64,000 nucleotides of DNA from Ga0077555 sp050187415 (GTDB lineage: Bacteria; Pseudomonadota; Alphaproteobacteria; Rhizobiales; Hyphomicrobiaceae): contig JBFWXN010000004.1 of NCBI GenBank assembly GCA_050187415.1, positions 62,001 to 126,000 on the forward strand. Reading direction: 5' to 3'. Of the stretch, positions 61,134 through 64,000 are shown piece after piece. The notes under the pieces were generated by a model. That model did not search any database and was not told the origin of the DNA. It saw only the letters and a list, made by a program, of their open reading frames with translations. The stretch's first letter is position 1. Every line of letters starts with the position of its first letter. The translations under genes were made by a program, and so were the position numbers.

Positions 61134-62075
61134 ATGAACACGCGTTCGAAGCTGTTTTCCGGTAAGGCCCTGGCTCTGTTGGCGGTGCTCGGCGCCGGCG
61201 CCATGCTGACGGCCGATTTCGCCGAGGCACGCAGCGGACGCGGCTTCAGCTTCGGCAGCCGCGGCAGCCGGACCTTCCAGGCGCCGTCGACGACAAAGAC
61301 GGCACCGAAGGCAGCTCAGCCGATCCAGAAGTCCATTACCCAACCGGGCCGGCCGACCGCAGGCGCGGCGACTCAGGCATCGCGCGGCGGTCTCATGCGC
61401 AACCTGCTGCTTGGCGGGCTCGTCGGCGCGGCGCTGGCAAGCCTGTTTGGTGCGGGCATGTTGGCCAACGTGCTCGGGTTCCTCCTGCAGGGGCTTCTGA
61501 TTGCCGGTCTCGTGTTCCTTGTCGTCGCCTTCTTCCGCAGCCGCAGCGGCTCGAACCAGCCGGCAATGGCGCGGGCAGGCGCAACCACGGGCGGAGCGTC
61601 CCCGACGCCGGGCCAGCAGGCTTATCGTGCAAGTACGGGTGGCCTCGGCGGTCAGGCGCCGGAGCTGACCGTTACGGGTGACGACTACAACGCGTTCGAG
61701 CGCCTGCTGAAGGAAATCCAGCTTGCCTACGCCAACGGCGACGTCGAGGCCCTGGGCAGCCGCGTAACCCCGGAGATGCTGTCGCACTTCGCGCGCGAGC
61801 TGGATGAAAACAAGCGGCGTGGCGTGAGCAACGACCTTTCCGAGCCGACACTGCTGCAAGGCGACCTTGCCGAAGCCTGGCGCGAGGGCATGAGCGAGTA
61901 TGCAACGGTCGCCATGCGCTACGAGATCATCGACGCGACCGTCGACGTAAAGTCCGGCCGGGTGATCGAGGGCTCGTCCACCGAGCCGCAGGAAGTGACC
62001 GAGCTTTGGACATTCTACCGCCCCGTCGGTGGACGCTCCGACAAGTGGGAACTCTCGGCGATCCAGCAGGCGTGA
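61134..62075 (+). CDS. Tim44-like domain membrane protein
   Basis: A 313-residue protein with GAGAGGG eight bases upstream of ATG 61134. A signal-like helix (about 11-32, ending AEARSG) is followed by a Gly/Ser/Arg/Thr-rich segment, two close membrane helices (about 88-145) and a C-terminal Tim44-like domain (about 180-310) with YNAFERLLKEIQLAYANGD and TPEMLSHFARELDENK. Bacterial members are related to the mitochondrial import factor and may assist membrane proteins or bind lipids. Terminated by a clear hairpin. Confidence 0.87.
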   Translation: MNTRSKLFSGKALALLAVLGAGAMLTADFAEARSGRGFSFGSRGSRTFQAPSTTKTAPKAAQPIQKSITQPGRPTAGAATQASRGGLMRNLLLGGLVGAALASLFGAGMLANVLGFLLQGLLIAGLVFLVVAFFRSRSGSNQPAMARAGATTGGASPTPGQQAYRASTGGLGGQAPELTVTGDDYNAFERLLKEIQLAYANGDVEALGSRVTPEMLSHFARELDENKRRGVSNDLSEPTLLQGDLAEAWREGMSEYATVAMRYEIIDATVDVKSGRVIEGSSTEPQEVTELWTFYRPVGGRSDKWELSAIQQA

Positions 62076-62106
62076 GCCTGACGACACTGCCCGGGCGATC
62101 GGTTTT

Positions 62107-62137
62107 GGGGCTCTGTCCAAGTCGGCAGGGCCCCTTT
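62107..62137 (+). terminator. Rho-independent-like terminator after the Tim44-like gene
   Basis: GGGGCTCTG-tccaagtcgg-CAGGGCCCC forms a nine-bp stem with one T-G pair, followed by TTTC. It lies about 30 bases after the stop, before cmk. Confidence 0.7.
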
Positions 62138-62214
62138 CGCATGGTGCCGCGATTGTGAAACGCCGGCAGTTGGCCTAACTCTCGCCCGACACATTGCACG
62201 GGAACACCGGCCCG

Positions 62215-62856
62215 ATGATCATCGCTATCGATGGACCTGCCGCCTCGGGGAAAGGCACGCTCGCCAAGCGCATCGCCGCGCATTTTGGGTTCGCTTGTCT
62301 GGATACGGGGCTTCTTTACCGCGCGGTCGCACGCGACGTGCGGGCGCGGCGAGGCACACTCGAGCATGAGGCCGACGCGGCGGAGGCAGCGCGAACGCTG
62401 GACTTTGCAAGCCTTGCCGATCCCGCGCTACGACTCGCCGGGGCCGGCGAGGCCGCTTCCGTGGTCGCCAAGTACCCCAGCGTCAGACGGGCGTTGCTGG
62501 ATCTGCAACGCAAGTTCGCCGCCCAGTCGCCCGGCGCGGTGCTCGATGGGCGCGATATCGGCACGGTCGTGTGCCCGGATGCCGACATCAAGATCTTCGT
62601 CACCGCCGACCTCGAGGTGAGGGCGAGGCGCCGTTTCGACGAGATGATCTCCCAGGGTGGCGCGACAACTTACGAAGCGGTGGTCGATCTCATCCGCCAG
62701 CGCGACGAGCGGGACACGAGCCGGGCGGATGCACCCATGCGCGCGGCACCAGATGCCGACTTGCTCGATACGACAGAGATGGATATAGAAGCGGCATTCG
62801 AGGCTGCCGTCGAGATGATCAAAAGGAGGATCTCCCGGCAGGGGCGAAACCAATAA
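62215..62856 (+). CDS. cmk: Cytidylate kinase
   Basis: A 213-residue (d)CMP kinase started at ATG 62215. The P-loop is DGPAASGKGTLAKR (about 6-19), with DTGLLYRAVA, the CMP-binding LDGRDIGTVVCPDADIKI and RDERDTSRADAPM of the lid region. It phosphorylates CMP and dCMP for nucleic-acid synthesis. The order cmk-rpsA is conserved widely in proteobacteria. Confidence 0.96.
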   Translation: MIIAIDGPAASGKGTLAKRIAAHFGFACLDTGLLYRAVARDVRARRGTLEHEADAAEAARTLDFASLADPALRLAGAGEAASVVAKYPSVRRALLDLQRKFAAQSPGAVLDGRDIGTVVCPDADIKIFVTADLEVRARRRFDEMISQGGATTYEAVVDLIRQRDERDTSRADAPMRAAPDADLLDTTEMDIEAAFEAAVEMIKRRISRQGRNQ

Positions 62857-63074
62857 TCGCTCCAATCATGCGTCGGTCAGGGCTCGGCCCGCTCGCGGCA
62901 GCACTCACGCAAGACACCATCCCAGGCGCCATTTGAGGCGGCGTCGGCCAACGCGGGGAGCGCCCGCGGCAGGTCGGCGCCCGTTCCGTTTGGAGCCTAT
63001 CCCATGCAACCGAGACGTTTCACGGTCGTTGCGCCGGACGTCTCCCCATACACACGCACGAACAAGGACACGGA

Positions 63075-64000
63075 ATGAGCATTCAGGCCGCCACTCAGGA
63101 AATGAACCCGAGCCGCGCCGATTTCGAAGCCCTCCTCAACGAGTCGATGGGCGACGAAACGGCCTTCGAAGGCTCCGTCATCAAGGGCACGATCACGTCG
63201 ATCGAGAAGGATCTCGCCGTCATCGACGTCGGCCTCAAGATGGAAGGCCGGGTCCCGCTGAAGGAGTTCGGCGTCGGCGGCAAGCCGGCCGATCTCAAGG
63301 TCGGCGACGAGGTCGAAGTCTACCTCGAGCGCATGGAGAACGCGCTGGGCGAAGCCGTTCTCAGCCGCGACAAGGCCCGCCGCGAGGAGAGCTGGACCCG
63401 TCTCGAGAAGCAGTTCGAGGCTGCCGAGAAGGTCGAGGGAATTATCTTCAACAAGGTCAAGGGCGGATTCACCGTCGATCTCGACGGCGCCGTCGCGTTC
63501 CTGCCCGGCAGCCAGGTCGACATCCGCCCGGTGCGCGACATCGGTCCTCTGATGCATCAGCCGCTGATGTTCCAGATCCTCAAGATGGACCGCCGCCGGG
63601 GCAACATCGTGGTCTCGCGCCGCTCCGTGCTCGAGGAGACGCGCGCCGAGCAGCGTTCGGAGATCGTGGCCCGTCTCGCCGAGGGTCAGGTTATCGAAGG
63701 CGTGGTCAAGAACATCACCGACTACGGTGCATTCATCGATCTCGGCGGCATCGACGGCCTGCTGCACGTCACGGACATGGCATGGCGCCGCGTCAATCAT
63801 CCGAGCGATGTTGTCAACGTGGGTGACTCGGTGAAGGTGCAGATCATTCGCATCAACCCCGAGACGCAGCGCATCAGCCTCGGCATGAAGCAGCTCCTGT
63901 CCGACCCGTGGGAGGGCATCGAGGCCAAGTATCCGGTCAATGCGCGCTTCTCGGGCACCGTGACCAATATCGCCGACTACGGCGCCTTCGTCGAACTGGA
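63075..64000 (+). CDS. rpsA: 30S ribosomal protein S1, 5' part (cut by window end)
   Basis: The ATG at 63075 opens a frame that runs off the right edge after 308 codons. The N-terminus (MSIQAATQEMNPSRADFEAL) and repeated S1 RNA-binding domains are visible: GTITSIEKDLAVIDVGLKMEG, split at 37-57, a second at about 115-180, and the third with EGVVKNITDYGAFIDLGGIDG at about 209-229, with a fourth starting GTVTNIADYGAFVEL. Full-length S1 has about 560 residues in alphaproteobacteria. It binds mRNA to the 30S subunit. The 218-base gap after cmk holds its promoter and leader. Confidence 0.96.
   Translation, partial: MSIQAATQEMNPSRADFEALLNESMGDETAFEGSVIKGTITSIEKDLAVIDVGLKMEGRVPLKEFGVGGKPADLKVGDEVEVYLERMENALGEAVLSRDKARREESWTRLEKQFEAAEKVEGIIFNKVKGGFTVDLDGAVAFLPGSQVDIRPVRDIGPLMHQPLMFQILKMDRRRGNIVVSRRSVLEETRAEQRSEIVARLAEGQVIEGVVKNITDYGAFIDLGGIDGLLHVTDMAWRRVNHPSDVVNVGDSVKVQIIRINPETQRISLGMKQLLSDPWEGIEAKYPVNARFSGTVTNIADYGAFVEL

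Noticed and set aside
63075..63826. Arg-rich plus-strand frame covering the rpsA start
   Set aside because: It is a different reading frame of rpsA; the S1 frame from 63075 has clear S1 domains and continues past the window.

Overview
This 64 kb window is GC-rich chromosomal DNA from an alphaproteobacterium, most likely a member of the Rhizobiales (Hyphomicrobiales). The case rests on gene content: a CckA hybrid histidine kinase beside a FliO-like membrane protein, a cmk-rpsA pair, comF-grxC-DUF1178, a BioC/NDUFAF5-type methyltransferase, a Tim44-like protein, TypA, and two complete ABC uptake systems. I see no rRNA, convincing tRNA, insertion sequence, prophage or CRISPR array, and no gene for a classical DNA-binding transcription regulator. 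About 60 protein genes are packed closely, and several neighbours overlap by a few bases.

Layout. 0.1-3.7 kb: an atypical Ser/Thr kinase with C-terminal membrane helices, followed by two secreted Ala/Pro-rich proteins that share an N-terminal motif; one ends in an OmpA domain. 3.9-10.7 kb: an aspartate-dehydrogenase-like gene plus an isocitrate-lyase/PEP-mutase family gene, divergent from a five-gene branched-chain-type amino-acid ABC operon, with a 20-bp palindrome between them. 10.8-16.6 kb: a cytochrome P450, divergent from a sugar-type ABC importer (binding protein, two permeases, ATPase). 16.6-24.8 kb: housekeeping genes (methyltransferase with a 15-bp repeat tail, comF, grxC, DUF1178, GNAT, ppa, cckA, FliO-like). 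25.0-29.6 kb: a large MscS-type channel and a DEAD-box helicase, with a structured intergenic element between them. 29.9-36.4 kb: a mixed set (family III CoA transferase, orphan [2Fe-2S] subunit, sulfotransferase, NAD kinase, CutA, XdhC-like).

36.5-41.6 kb is a Ser/Thr phospho-signalling island: PP2C phosphatase, soluble FHA protein, membrane FHA protein, and a kinase whose C-terminal seven-bladed WD40 propeller appears to lie in the periplasm. This kinase is a close paralogue of the one at the left edge, and both lack the usual lysine of the catalytic loop. 41.7-44.9 kb: an orphan hydantoinase-B subunit, a fatty-acid-hydroxylase-type protein and small unknown genes.

45.0-49.2 kb is an aromatic CoA-thioester cluster that joins phenylacetate-pathway genes (paaG-, paaI- and paaK-like) to boxB, the benzoyl-CoA epoxidase oxygenase. 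49.2-58.5 kb holds HdeD, TypA, a J-domain protein, a 2OG-Fe(II) oxygenase, plsC with a DUF218 protein, a ceramidase-like protein and unknowns. 58.5-61.0 kb is a second enoyl-CoA hydratase plus acyl-CoA synthetase pair. The window ends with a Tim44-like protein, cmk and the 5' part of rpsA.

The most novel-looking parts are the kinase/phosphatase/FHA island with its distant paralogous kinase-OmpA locus, the paa/box hybrid cluster, the amino-acid uptake module, and a hairpin that would sequester the Shine-Dalgarno of the HdeD gene.
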